From: an uncultured Porphyromonadaceae bacterium
Lineage (GTDB): Bacteria > Bacteroidota > Bacteroidia > Bacteroidales > Muribaculaceae
Assembly (NCBI GenBank): GCA_900546365.1
Contig: URCF01000011.1
Span: forward strand, 1-64,000
Length of the DNA: 64,000 nucleotides
Reading direction: 5' to 3'
Below the pieces are notes generated by a model that saw only the letters and a list, made by a program, of their open reading frames with translations, searched no databases and had not been told where the DNA came from. The position numbers and the translations under genes are program-made. The stretch's first letter is position 1; each line of letters begins with the position of its first letter. Below are positions 13,190-21,988 of this stretch, piece by piece.

Positions 13190-15934
13190 ATGAACGAAAA
13201 ACGACTGTTTCTCCTCGATGCATACGCACTGATATACCGGGCCTACTATGCGCTGATTCGCGCTCCGAGGGTCACTTCCAAGGGGTTCAACACATCCGCT
13301 ATCTTCGGATTCTGCAACACTCTCGACGAGATTCTACGCAAGGAGAATCCGTCGCACATCGCTGTGTGCTTCGACCCGCCGGGGGGAAGCACGTTCCGAC
13401 ATGAGATGTATCCGCTCTACAAGGCTCAGCGCGACAAGCAGCCGGAGGATATAACGGCCGCCATTCCGTATATCAAGGAGATTCTCGCTGCCTACCGTAT
13501 CCCTGCGGTGGAAGTGAATGGCTATGAGGCTGACGATGTGATCGGCACACTCAGCCGCATGGCTCAGGCTGAGGGGTTTGACACCTACATGATGACTCCC
13601 GACAAGGATTACGGACAGCTGGTGACCGACAGGGTGTGGATGTATCGCCCGTCGCTCAAAGGCCAGGGGTTTGAGGTGCGCGGTCCGCAGCAAGTGTGTG
13701 AGCGCTACGGCATTGCCTCACCCTTGCAGGTCATCGACCTGCTGGCGCTGGAGGGAGATGTATCAGACAATATCCCCGGATGCCCTGGTGTGGGCGAGAA
13801 AACGGCCTCCAAGCTGATTGCCGAATGGGGATCAGTGGAGAATCTGCTTGACCACACCGACCAGCTCAAGGGAGCACTGCAACGCAAAATCATTGACAAC
13901 AGCGAGCAGATACGGCAGTCGAAAGTTCTTGTCACCATCCGCACCGATGTGCCGCTTCCCGACAGCATTACCCCGGACTCGCTCATACGCCGTCCCATAG
14001 ATGTGGACAGGCTCGTTGCAGTGTACAAAGAGCTGGAGTTCAAGAGCTTTATCCAAAAGCTCAATCTCCCCTCCACTCCCGCCGCACCGGCTTCCAAGAG
14101 CGACGCCCCGGGGATGGGTTCGCTGTTTGATCTCGAAGAGGAGGCTCCCGTGGCCGACACTCCGGCGGCTCCACTGAAAAGCTCGGCCACGCATCCCCAC
14201 GCCTATCGCACAATCGACACTCCCGCCCAACTTGAGCGCGAGGTAGAGGCCGCAGCGAAGTGCCAATATATCGGAGTAAGCATTGTGGCCGAAGGGACTG
14301 ATGCCATGACCGCCAAATGGAAATCCCTGGCTATAAGCACATCCGAAGACAACGCATGGTTCTACACCCTTCCCTCCGACAGCGCGGCACGGGCCGAGGC
14401 TCTCGCCGCGATAGAGCCATTGTTTGGCAGTTCCACGCGCCCCATGGTGGTGAGTCACGATGTGAAGCGCGACATGCTTATCCTGCGCAACAACGGCATA
14501 GAGCTGGCCGACCGTTATTTCGACACTGCCGTGGCCCACTATCTTCTTGACCCGGAGATGAAACATCTGCTGCCGATGCTCACCGTGCGCTATCTTGACT
14601 ACGAAATGGCCGAGGCCAGCATCCCTGAATCCGAGGTGGCCTGCGAGCGGGCCGACATGGTGCTCCGCCTTCGCAGCATATTCCTGCCGATGATTGAGGA
14701 TCAAGGACTCGCATCACTGCTCAACGACATCGAACTGCCGCTTGTGCGTGTGCTCGCCGATATGGAGTACAACGGCGCACGCATTGACACACACGAACTT
14801 GCCGAGCTGTCGCGCAGCTACACCGCCCGCCTCCACGCCATGGAAGCCGAGGCCTACAAGCTGGCCGGCGGAGAGTTCAACATCAGCTCGCCGATGCAGG
14901 TGGGCGAAGTGCTGTTCGGCCGCATGAAAATCGACCCCAAGGCCAAACGCACCAAGCGCGGCGCCTACTCCACCACGGAAGATATCCTCGAGAAGCATCG
15001 CGCCAACCATCCGATAGTTGACCTCATCCTCCGCATCCGCGCCCTGCGCAAGCTCCTCACCACATACATCAACGCCCTTCCGGCTCTGATAAATCCGCGC
15101 ACCGGGAAGATACACACATCCTACAATCAAACAGTTACAGCCACCGGACGCATCTCCTCCACCAACCCCAACCTGCAGAACATCCCTGTGCGCAGCGATG
15201 ATGGACGCGAGATACGCCGCGCCTTCGTGGCCGATCCCGGCAACATATTCATGAGCGTGGACTACTCTCAGATCGAGCTCCGCATAATGGCCCACCTCAG
15301 CAAGGATCCCGCTATGATCGAAGCGTTTTTGTCAGGCGCCGACATCCATCGCGCCACAGCTTCCAAGATATATCACGAAGCCCTTGACGAGGTAACTGAC
15401 AATCAGCGCCGCAACGCCAAAACCGCCAACTTCGGCATAATCTACGGCATATCCACATTCGGCCTGTCGGAGCGGCTCGGAATCCCACGTGCCGAGGCCA
15501 AGGAGCTGATAGATGGGTATTTCCGCACCTATCCCCAGGTGAAGGAATGTATGGACAAAAGCATTGAACTGGCCCGTGAGCAGGGGTATGTGACCACCAT
15601 CATGGGGCGCAAACGGATGCTGCCCGACATCAATTCACGCAACGCTGTGGTGCGCGGCTATGCCGAGCGCAACGCCATCAACGCCCCTATCCAAGGGTCG
15701 GCAGCTGACATCATCAAGATAGCTATGGTGCGGATATACAGCGAGATGCGCCGTCTCGGGCTACGCTCTACCATGATCATGCAGGTGCACGACGAATTGA
15801 TATTCAATGTGGTGCCACAGGAGCTGCCCCGGCTGCAGGAGCTTGTGACCTCGTGCATGGAGAACGCCTATCACGGAGCCGTGCCGCTGGAGGTGGCGGC
15901 AGGGTCGGGTCGCAACTGGCTTGAAGCCCACTAA
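13190..15934 (+). CDS. polA: DNA polymerase I with degenerate 3'-5' exonuclease domain
   Basis: A 914-residue PolA. Residues 1-290 form the 5'-3' exonuclease ('LLDAYALIYRAYYALI', 'GYEADDVIGT', 'DKDYGQLV', 'GCPGVGEKTA'). Residues about 340-520 correspond to the 3'-5' exonuclease, and 540-914 to the polymerase with intact 'VDYSQIELRIMAHLS', 'RRNAKTANFGIIYG' and 'QVHDELIFNV'. In the exonuclease domain the usual D-x-E metal site is replaced by V363-S364-I365 and the Y-x3-D site by V483/R487 ('VACERAD'); only the middle aspartate (D428 in 'HDVKRDM') persists. Proofreading is therefore probably lost while repair and Okazaki-fragment functions stay. The ATG at 13190 is preferred over one at 13148, which lies between the promoter elements. 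Confidence 0.95.
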   Translation: MNEKRLFLLDAYALIYRAYYALIRAPRVTSKGFNTSAIFGFCNTLDEILRKENPSHIAVCFDPPGGSTFRHEMYPLYKAQRDKQPEDITAAIPYIKEILAAYRIPAVEVNGYEADDVIGTLSRMAQAEGFDTYMMTPDKDYGQLVTDRVWMYRPSLKGQGFEVRGPQQVCERYGIASPLQVIDLLALEGDVSDNIPGCPGVGEKTASKLIAEWGSVENLLDHTDQLKGALQRKIIDNSEQIRQSKVLVTIRTDVPLPDSITPDSLIRRPIDVDRLVAVYKELEFKSFIQKLNLPSTPAAPASKSDAPGMGSLFDLEEEAPVADTPAAPLKSSATHPHAYRTIDTPAQLEREVEAAAKCQYIGVSIVAEGTDAMTAKWKSLAISTSEDNAWFYTLPSDSAARAEALAAIEPLFGSSTRPMVVSHDVKRDMLILRNNGIELADRYFDTAVAHYLLDPEMKHLLPMLTVRYLDYEMAEASIPESEVACERADMVLRLRSIFLPMIEDQGLASLLNDIELPLVRVLADMEYNGARIDTHELAELSRSYTARLHAMEAEAYKLAGGEFNISSPMQVGEVLFGRMKIDPKAKRTKRGAYSTTEDILEKHRANHPIVDLILRIRALRKLLTTYINALPALINPRTGKIHTSYNQTVTATGRISSTNPNLQNIPVRSDDGREIRRAFVADPGNIFMSVDYSQIELRIMAHLSKDPAMIEAFLSGADIHRATASKIYHEALDEVTDNQRRNAKTANFGIIYGISTFGLSERLGIPRAEAKELIDGYFRTYPQVKECMDKSIELAREQGYVTTIMGRKRMLPDINSRNAVVRGYAERNAINAPIQGSAADIIKIAMVRIYSEMRRLGLRSTMIMQVHDELIFNVVPQELPRLQELVTSCMENAYHGAVPLEVAAGSGRNWLEAH

Positions 15935-15966
15935 ATGGGTCAACAAAAATTTTTGACTTTTTAATT

Positions 15967-16002
15967 CCTATAAGTCCTATAAATCTTATAAATCCGATAA
16001 AT
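15967..16002 (+). repeat. 9-bp AT-rich tandem array, four units
   Basis: CCTATAAGT, CCTATAAAT, CTTATAAAT and CCGATAAAT follow each other with a strict 9-base period between polA and the GH16 gene. A closely similar array is at 62281-62325. Confidence 0.75.
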
Positions 16003-16010
16003 TTTGTGCC

Positions 16011-16931
16011 ATGAAAAAAATTTATTATCTGGCTTGCGCAGCGCTTATCGCTTTCTGCTCCGCTTGCGGCGGCGGTGATGAAGATCCGCAACCACAGCCT
16101 GTCACACCGCCTTCCAGCAGCAATCCCGCACCCGGCGGTGTGAACAACGAGGAACCCGAGGACCCCGAAGGGATCACCCACGATTTCGACACCAAGGACC
16201 CCAAGCTGGTGTTCTATGACGACTTCAACCAGAGAAGCCAGTTTCCGCGCAAATCGCGCTGGGAGCTGTGCCCCAAAGGCACCCCCGACTGGGCTTTCTA
16301 CTTGTCCAACAGCTATGACCAGGCATTTGTGGACACCGACCGCGGCGAGCTGGTGCTGAGCTGCGAGAAATCGGGCAACAGCTACGCGACAGGTGGCGTG
16401 CAGATGCGTGCCGACAAGGCGTTCAAATATGGCAAAGTGGAGGTGAAAGCCAAGTTTGCCCGCTCGGCCCGCGGCGGATGGCCCGCGATATGGATGATGC
16501 CGTCGGAACCGATATGGAGCGGCTGGCCCCAGTGCGGCGAAATCGACATCATGGAGCGGTTGAATCACGACACCTACATCTATCAGGTGGTGCACACCCA
16601 CTTCACCGAATCGTACAATGCCGCCAACCCGGTAACCCCGAATTCCAACACAGTGGGCATCGACACCGAAGACGGCTGGAATATCTACGGCCTTGTGTGG
16701 ACTTCGGAGAGCCTGGAATTCTATGTGAACGGCGTCAAAACCTTCACCTACCCCCGTTTGCGCCAGTATGAAGTGGTGCCGGGCGCGAAGCAATGGCCGT
16801 TTGACACCAAGTTCTACCTCATCCTCAACCATGCCGGCGGCAAAGGTTGGCCGGGAGAAGGATCGCTCAACGATGCCGAGCTTCCTGCAGAAATGCGAGT
16901 GGATTGGGTAAAAGTGTGGAAGTTGGAATGA
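16011..16931 (+). CDS. Glycoside hydrolase family 16 lipoprotein
   Basis: A 306-residue protein with a lipoprotein signal ('LIAFCSACGGG', Cys about 20), a Pro/Ser/Asp-rich linker to residue 55, and a beta-jelly-roll GH16 domain. The catalytic motif E-x-D-x-x-E is present as 'CGEIDIMERL', and aromatic strands 'GGWPAIWMMP' and 'FYVNGVKTFTYPRL' frame the cleft. GH16 enzymes cleave beta-1,3 or beta-1,4 glucans and galactans such as laminarin or lichenan; the exact glycan is not shown. The lipid anchor and acidic linker suggest exposure on the outer membrane. It stands alone, not in a SusCD locus. Confidence 0.9.
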   Translation: MKKIYYLACAALIAFCSACGGGDEDPQPQPVTPPSSSNPAPGGVNNEEPEDPEGITHDFDTKDPKLVFYDDFNQRSQFPRKSRWELCPKGTPDWAFYLSNSYDQAFVDTDRGELVLSCEKSGNSYATGGVQMRADKAFKYGKVEVKAKFARSARGGWPAIWMMPSEPIWSGWPQCGEIDIMERLNHDTYIYQVVHTHFTESYNAANPVTPNSNTVGIDTEDGWNIYGLVWTSESLEFYVNGVKTFTYPRLRQYEVVPGAKQWPFDTKFYLILNHAGGKGWPGEGSLNDAELPAEMRVDWVKVWKLE

Positions 16932-16951
16932 TGAAAAACCAAAAAAAGTAT

Positions 16952-16989
16952 TAATTTTGTGGCGTGCTTCAGGAGTGACAGCACGCCAC
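16952..16989 (+). promoter_or_regulatory. -7 box overlapping a 9-bp hairpin before the rRNA methyltransferase
   Basis: TAATTTTG (16952-16959) runs into GTGGCGTGC (16959-16967), which pairs perfectly with GCACGCCAC (16981-16989) and is followed by AATATTTTTCTC. The hairpin may terminate the GH16 transcript, form the 5' end of the next one, or do both. Confidence 0.5.
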
Positions 16990-17043
16990 AATATTTTTCT
17001 CTCCGTCATGACATTATTCCGTATTCAACCAAGCATTTCCATA

Positions 17044-18609
17044 ATGAGCACTCAACAATTTGAAATGGTGGCCAAGACCTTCCAGGGGCTGGAAGAGATT
17101 CTTGCCGAAGAGCTGCGCTCGCTCGGAGCGCAGAACGTGGAGCCAGGGCGCCGCATGGTGTCCTTCGAAGGCGACCTTGCCATGCTTTACCGCGCCAACA
17201 TGTGTTGCCGCACAGCCCTTCGCATCCTCAAACCGATCTATAAGTTCATAGCTCACGACCCCGATTCGCTCTACGAGTGCATCAAAGAGTACGACTGGAC
17301 CACCGTGTTGTCGCTCGACAAAACATTCTCCATCGACACCGTGACCAACAGCGACGAGTTCACCCACTCGCGCTATGTAACCTACAGGGTGAAGGACGGA
17401 ATAGTTGACTTTTTCAAGGACAAGCTCGGCCCCGACTGCCGCCCCAAGGTGAGGCTGCAGGATGCCGATGTGATGATCAACGTGCATATCGCGGGCGAGC
17501 GTGTGACAGTGAGCCTCGACTCATCAGGCGAATCGCTCCACAAGCGCGGCTACCGCGTAGCACAGACCGAAGCTCCCATCAACGAAGTGCTTGCTGCAGG
17601 CATCATACTGCAGAGCGGGTGGCGCGGCGACTGTCCGCTTGTTGACCCCATGTGCGGCTCCGGCACCTTCCTTGTAGAGGCCGCGCTGATAGCCGCCGGC
17701 ATCATGCCCGGCATCTACCGCAAGCGGTTTGCCTTTGAGGCATGGCCCGACTTCGACCCCGAACTTTTTGAATCCATCTACAACGACGACTCCGGCGAGC
17801 GCACTTTCAATCATAAAATCTACGGCGGCGACATCTCGCCCAAGGCGGTGAGCATAGCCCAGGCCAACATCAAGAGCGCCGGTGTGGCAAAATATATCGA
17901 CCTGCAGGTGAAGCCACTGTCGCAGTGGAATGAAGCACCCGAGGAGGACACCCCCGGCGTGATGATCACCAACCCGCCCTACGGAGAGCGCATCAGCACC
18001 GATGATATGGACGGTCTCTACGCCATGATAGGGTCGAAGCTGAAGCATGTGTTCAAAGGGTATCACGCGTGGATCATAGGGTACCGCGAGGAGTATTTCC
18101 ACAAAATCGGCCTCGCTCCATCACTCAAGATGCAGTTGCTCAACGGCTCGCTTGAGTGCGAACTGCGCGAATATATAATCTTCGACGGCGACTACCAGTC
18201 GTTCCGTGCCGACGGCGGCAGCATCAAAACCGAAGCCGGTCGTCCAGAAAAGAAAGCCTCCAAACGGATTTCCGACCGTCAGTGGAGCGAAGAAGCGCGC
18301 CGCGGCGGATTCGGCGGCAAGAACGCACGCCCCAAAGATGGCCGTGGCAAACCGTCGCGCTCCGACTCCCCTTACCGTCCCACCAAAGGACGCTTTGCCA
18401 AGGATGGAGGCCGCAGGGACCGTTTTGAACCGGATGCCAACAATGAACCCAACGAAAATCCGCTGGCACAGCGCCGCAACGAGCACGCACTCAAGTCGCT
18501 CATCAACCGCACTCCGAGCCTTCCGCCAGCCGGCGGTGTGCTGATGCGCCCCCGCCGCGGATGGAAACGCCCCTCGTCGCCCGACCAGACCGATGAGAAA
18601 AAGGATTGA
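17044..18609 (+). CDS. THUMP-domain 23S rRNA N2-guanine methyltransferase (RlmL-like)
   Basis: A 521-residue cytoplasmic protein. Residues 1-150 contain the ferredoxin-like and THUMP RNA-binding region ('MVAKTFQGLEEILAEELRSL', 'VRLQDADVMINVHIAGERVT'). Residues 160-385 are a Rossmann methyltransferase with 'LVDPMCGSGTFLVEAALIAA' (SAM site) and the catalytic 'ITNPPYGERI'. This is the layout of RlmL/YpsC enzymes making m2G in 23S rRNA. The last 135 residues form a basic, low-complexity tail rich in Arg, Lys, Gly and Pro, probably for RNA contact. The start at 17044 matches the homologous N-terminus; ATG codons at 17008 and upstream fit less well. It precedes purD by 63 bases. Confidence 0.9.
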   Translation: MSTQQFEMVAKTFQGLEEILAEELRSLGAQNVEPGRRMVSFEGDLAMLYRANMCCRTALRILKPIYKFIAHDPDSLYECIKEYDWTTVLSLDKTFSIDTVTNSDEFTHSRYVTYRVKDGIVDFFKDKLGPDCRPKVRLQDADVMINVHIAGERVTVSLDSSGESLHKRGYRVAQTEAPINEVLAAGIILQSGWRGDCPLVDPMCGSGTFLVEAALIAAGIMPGIYRKRFAFEAWPDFDPELFESIYNDDSGERTFNHKIYGGDISPKAVSIAQANIKSAGVAKYIDLQVKPLSQWNEAPEEDTPGVMITNPPYGERISTDDMDGLYAMIGSKLKHVFKGYHAWIIGYREEYFHKIGLAPSLKMQLLNGSLECELREYIIFDGDYQSFRADGGSIKTEAGRPEKKASKRISDRQWSEEARRGGFGGKNARPKDGRGKPSRSDSPYRPTKGRFAKDGGRRDRFEPDANNEPNENPLAQRRNEHALKSLINRTPSLPPAGGVLMRPRRGWKRPSSPDQTDEKKD

Positions 18610-18672
18610 CCCATCCTATCCCTAACCCGACATTTTTTCACTCCATAACACACCCCAACAAATTCATCACCA

Positions 18673-19956
18673 ATGAACATACTACTCCTTGGAAGCGGCG
18701 GACGCGAATCAGCCCTCGCTTGGAAAATGAGCCAAAGCCCCCTGCTTGACCATCTCTATATAGCCCCCGGCAACGCCGGCACATCGCAATACGGCACCAA
18801 TGTGCAGCTGAAGCCTCTCGACTTCGACGCCGTGAAAGAGTTCTGCACCACCCACGCCATCAACATGATAGTGGTGGGCAACGAGGACCCGCTTGTGGCC
18901 GGCATAGTGGACTATATGGCCGAACAGGCCCCCGGGCTCACCGTGGTGGGTCCCACCGCCGCCGGAGCGCGTCTGGAGGGGAGCAAGGATTTCGCCAAAC
19001 GGTTCATGTCCGACCACTCCATCCCCACCGCCGCCTACCGGTCGTTCACCGCCGCCACCGTTGACGAAGGGAAGCAGTTTCTGGCCACCCTCAAAGCACC
19101 CTACGTGCTCAAGGCCGACGGCCTCGCGGCCGGCAAAGGAGTTCTGATACTCCCCACCCTCGAGGAGGCCGAAAAAGCCCTTGACGAGATGCTTGGCGGA
19201 ATGTTCGGCAGCTCCAGCGCCACAGTGGTGATAGAGGAGTTTCTGAGCGGCATAGAGTGCTCGGTGTTCGTGCTCACCGACGGCAACGGCGGCTACCGTG
19301 TGCTCCCCGTGGCCAAAGATTACAAGCGTATCGGCGAAGGGGATACAGGCCCCAACACCGGTGGCATGGGAGCCGTGAGCCCGGTGCCGTTTGCCGATGA
19401 GGAGTTCATGGAGAAAGTGCGCACCCGCATCATCGAGCCCACCATCAACGGCCTCGCCAAGGAGAATATCACCTACCGCGGATTCATATTCCTGGGACTC
19501 ATCAATGTGGCAGGCAACCCGATGGTCATAGAGTACAATGTGAGGATGGGCGACCCCGAGACCGAAGCCGTGATGCTCCGCATCGACAGCGACCTCGTGG
19601 AGCTGATGGAGGCCGCCGCCAAAGGCAATCTCGGCACCCTTGAGCTGAAGCAGAGCCCGCTCACCGCTGTCACCGTGATGGCCGTCAGCGGAGGTTATCC
19701 CGGCTCTTACTCCAAAGGGTATCCGATTACCGGCCTTGAGGAGGTGAAGGACAAATGTCCCGACACAATAATATTTCATGCCGGCACCGCCACCGATGCC
19801 GACGGCAATGTGGTGACCGCCGGAGGCCGTGTGCTCACCGCCAGCTCACTCGGCACCACCATGGACGAGGCACTGGCCAAGAGCTATGAGGCACTGAGCC
19901 ACGTGCATTTCCAAGACCAGTATTCGCGCCGCGACATAGGCAACGACCTGCGCTAA
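18673..19956 (+). CDS. purD: Phosphoribosylamine-glycine ligase
   Basis: A 427-residue ATP-grasp enzyme of de novo purine synthesis that joins glycine to phosphoribosylamine. The N-domain starts '[20 protein letters not shown]'; '[16 protein letters not shown]' is the ATP-grasp lysine loop; '[14 protein letters not shown]' and '[16 protein letters not shown]' are PurD signatures including the metal-binding Glu/Asn. Length is as usual. It heads or lies within a run of same-strand genes (membrane protein, pdxB, flavodiiron protein, mdh) with gaps of 2-25 bases. Confidence 0.97.
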   Translation: MNILLLGSGGRESALAWKMSQSPLLDHLYIAPGNAGTSQYGTNVQLKPLDFDAVKEFCTTHAINMIVVGNEDPLVAGIVDYMAEQAPGLTVVGPTAAGARLEGSKDFAKRFMSDHSIPTAAYRSFTAATVDEGKQFLATLKAPYVLKADGLAAGKGVLILPTLEEAEKALDEMLGGMFGSSSATVVIEEFLSGIECSVFVLTDGNGGYRVLPVAKDYKRIGEGDTGPNTGGMGAVSPVPFADEEFMEKVRTRIIEPTINGLAKENITYRGFIFLGLINVAGNPMVIEYNVRMGDPETEAVMLRIDSDLVELMEAAAKGNLGTLELKQSPLTAVTVMAVSGGYPGSYSKGYPITGLEEVKDKCPDTIIFHAGTATDADGNVVTAGGRVLTASSLGTTMDEALAKSYEALSHVHFQDQYSRRDIGNDLR

Positions 19957-19968
19957 CCCCCGGCAAAG

Positions 19969-20958
19969 ATGAACGCCCGCGAAACAGCCATAACGCAGCT
20001 CATCAAGAGCCGCCCTTTTGCCCTTGTGCTGATAGTGGCGGCAATAGCCGCCACTATGTGCGGCACCATGATGTGCAGCCCCGGCATAGTGAGGATGATG
20101 AGCGAGCCATCGGGCATAATCGCCGTGAGTCCGCTCGCGCCTGGCATCGCACCGATAGTGTGCATGGGGCTAAATGTGGTGATTATGGTAGCGATGGCGC
20201 TGCTCAACGGGCAGTACAACCTGCTGCGCACCACCTCGTGGCTGTTTCTCGCGCTGTGGATGGTGGCCCAGAGCGGTAGTCCGGGAATGATGACCGGAGC
20301 CGCCACCGGCCTGAGCGGTTGTTTGGCCCTGCTGCTGTGCGTGTGGATAAGTTTCAGCATCTACCAGCACCCCGAGCAAACCAAACGGGTGTTTCTGTTG
20401 TTCTTCATTATCACAAGCCTGGGATGCTTCAATTGGTCCTACCTGCTGTATCTCCCGGTGTTTTTTATCGGGATGGTGCAGATGCAGGCCATGAGCATGC
20501 GCGGCGTATTTGCGGCCCTTGTCGGTGTGGCCACCCCCGTGTGGCTTCTGTGGGCATTCTCGATAGTGGATTTCCACACACTGCCGATGCCGGAGGTGAG
20601 CCTCGTCACCCTCAGCAGGATATATGCCAATCCGGTGATGGGCGCCACCCTCGCTTTCACCCTGCCGGCGGGTCTGCTGCTCACCGGAGCCAACATGGTG
20701 AAAGTATATGGGTACAACGCCGTGACACGCTCGCACAACGGATTGCTGCTCCTGGTGTGGATCATGACCGCGCTGCTGTGTGTGGTGGATTTCAACAATC
20801 TGTGGGCCACACTGCCGCTGCTCAACTGCACCACGGCATTCCAGGCCGGATTGTTTTTCAGGATTTACGCGCGCCGGCGGGCGTATCTGCCGGTGATAAT
20901 AATGATAGCGGCCTACACCGCACTGCTTGTATGGACACTAATACAGCCGAACATCTAA
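19969..20958 (+). CDS. Multi-pass membrane protein, unknown function
   Basis: A 329-residue protein with around eight to ten hydrophobic helices from residue 17 onward ('FALVLIVAAIAATMCGTMM', 'GLNVVIMVAMALLNG', 'ALLLCVWISFSIY', 'LLLLVWIMTALLCVV'). No signal peptide and no recognisable catalytic motif. Short soluble loops suggest a structural or transport-like role. Similar proteins sit beside purD/pdxB in Bacteroidales; I do not know their job. Its last 28 bases overlap the start of pdxB, so translation is probably coupled. Confidence 0.75.
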   Translation: MNARETAITQLIKSRPFALVLIVAAIAATMCGTMMCSPGIVRMMSEPSGIIAVSPLAPGIAPIVCMGLNVVIMVAMALLNGQYNLLRTTSWLFLALWMVAQSGSPGMMTGAATGLSGCLALLLCVWISFSIYQHPEQTKRVFLLFFIITSLGCFNWSYLLYLPVFFIGMVQMQAMSMRGVFAALVGVATPVWLLWAFSIVDFHTLPMPEVSLVTLSRIYANPVMGATLAFTLPAGLLLTGANMVKVYGYNAVTRSHNGLLLLVWIMTALLCVVDFNNLWATLPLLNCTTAFQAGLFFRIYARRRAYLPVIIMIAAYTALLVWTLIQPNI

Positions 20959-21986
20959 ACGTGGTCATCGAGGCCAACATCCCGTTCAGCCGCTCTGTGC
21001 TGGAGCCGCTGGGGGTGAATGTCAGGTATCTGCAGCCAGAAGCCATCACTCCTGAAGCTATGCGTGATGTGGATGCGCTTGTCACACGCACACGCACGCT
21101 GTGCAACCAACAGCTGCTCGACAACTCGCGATGCACCCTCATCACCTCGGCCACCATCGGACTTGACCACGTGGACCGGGAGTGGTGCAATGCCCACGGC
21201 ATAGAGGTGGCCAACGCACCGGGGTGCAATGCCCCGGCAGTGGCACAATATCTGTTCGGCAGCATCACAGCCCTCAAGGGTGCCGACCTCAGCGGACTCA
21301 CCATTGGAATAGTAGGCGTGGGCCATGTGGGCCGCATAGTGCAGCGATGGGCCGGGAGCATGGGGATGAAAGTGCTGCCATGCGACCCTCCGCGACAACA
21401 GGCCGAGGGAGGCAACTGGAGCAGCATGGAGCAGCTGGCTGAGGAGGCCGATATCATCACCTTCCACACTCCGCTCACCCGCGAGGGAGAGTATGCCACC
21501 TACCATTTGTGCAACAAAGAGTTTCTCAGCAGTTGCAGACGCACACCTATCATCGTCAATGCCGCCCGTGGTGCCGTGGTTGACACCCCTGCCCTTGTGG
21601 AAGCGCTGTCTTGCGGCAAAGTGAGCCATGCGGTGATTGACTGCTGGGAGAACGAGCCGCAGATATCCCCCGAGCTCCTCAACGCCGCCATCATAGCCAC
21701 ACCCCATATAGCGGGATACTCCAAGCAAGGAAAAATCCGCGCCACCCATGCCGCCCTGAGCCGCGTGGCCACCCATTTCCATCTCGGCACACCCCGGTTT
21801 CACGAACCCACCCCCGGAGAGGCACCCGCCACAGTGAGCGGTGTTGAGGTAGTGCTAAGCTACAACCCCGCCGCCGACACCCAGGCACTGAAGCGTGCTC
21901 CGCAGCTGTTTGAGCAGCTGCGCAACAACTATGCACTCCGCACCGAAGTGGGGTTTGACACAACAGACGATAAAAACCATTCATAA
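20931..21986 (+). CDS. pdxB: Erythronate-4-phosphate dehydrogenase
   Basis: A 351-residue D-isomer 2-hydroxyacid dehydrogenase of the DXP-dependent vitamin B6 pathway, oxidising 4-phosphoerythronate. 'ITSATIGLDHVDREW' and 'NAPGCNAPAVAQYLFGSI' match PdxB rather than SerA; 'IGIVGVGHVGRIVQRWA' is the NAD-binding loop; 'NAARGAVVDTPALVEAL' carries the catalytic Arg region and 'DCWENEP...TPHIAGYS' the Glu-His pair. A C-terminal dimerisation segment is present. The ATG at 20931 gives the normal N-terminus ('VVIEANIPF') and overlaps the preceding gene. Followed 2 bases later by the flavodiiron gene. Confidence 0.93.
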   Translation: MDTNTAEHLNVVIEANIPFSRSVLEPLGVNVRYLQPEAITPEAMRDVDALVTRTRTLCNQQLLDNSRCTLITSATIGLDHVDREWCNAHGIEVANAPGCNAPAVAQYLFGSITALKGADLSGLTIGIVGVGHVGRIVQRWAGSMGMKVLPCDPPRQQAEGGNWSSMEQLAEEADIITFHTPLTREGEYATYHLCNKEFLSSCRRTPIIVNAARGAVVDTPALVEALSCGKVSHAVIDCWENEPQISPELLNAAIIATPHIAGYSKQGKIRATHAALSRVATHFHLGTPRFHEPTPGEAPATVSGVEVVLSYNPAADTQALKRAPQLFEQLRNNYALRTEVGFDTTDDKNHS

Positions 21987-21988
21987 TC

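Noticed and set aside
15967..16002. CRISPR-like array
   Set aside because: The 9-base units have no spacers, so this is a simple tandem repeat.
15804..17009. 401-codon minus-strand ORF over the GH16 gene
   Set aside because: It crosses the 9-bp array and the polA end, and has no domain; the plus strand encodes an evident GH16 enzyme.
19953..20360. Minus-strand ORF opposite the start of the membrane protein gene
   Set aside because: The plus-strand frame has regular membrane helices and operon spacing; the minus-strand frame has no start context.
20319..20930. In-frame extension of pdxB upstream of 20931
   Set aside because: The extra 204 residues are the out-of-frame reading of the preceding membrane protein; the PdxB N-terminus begins at the ATG at 20931.
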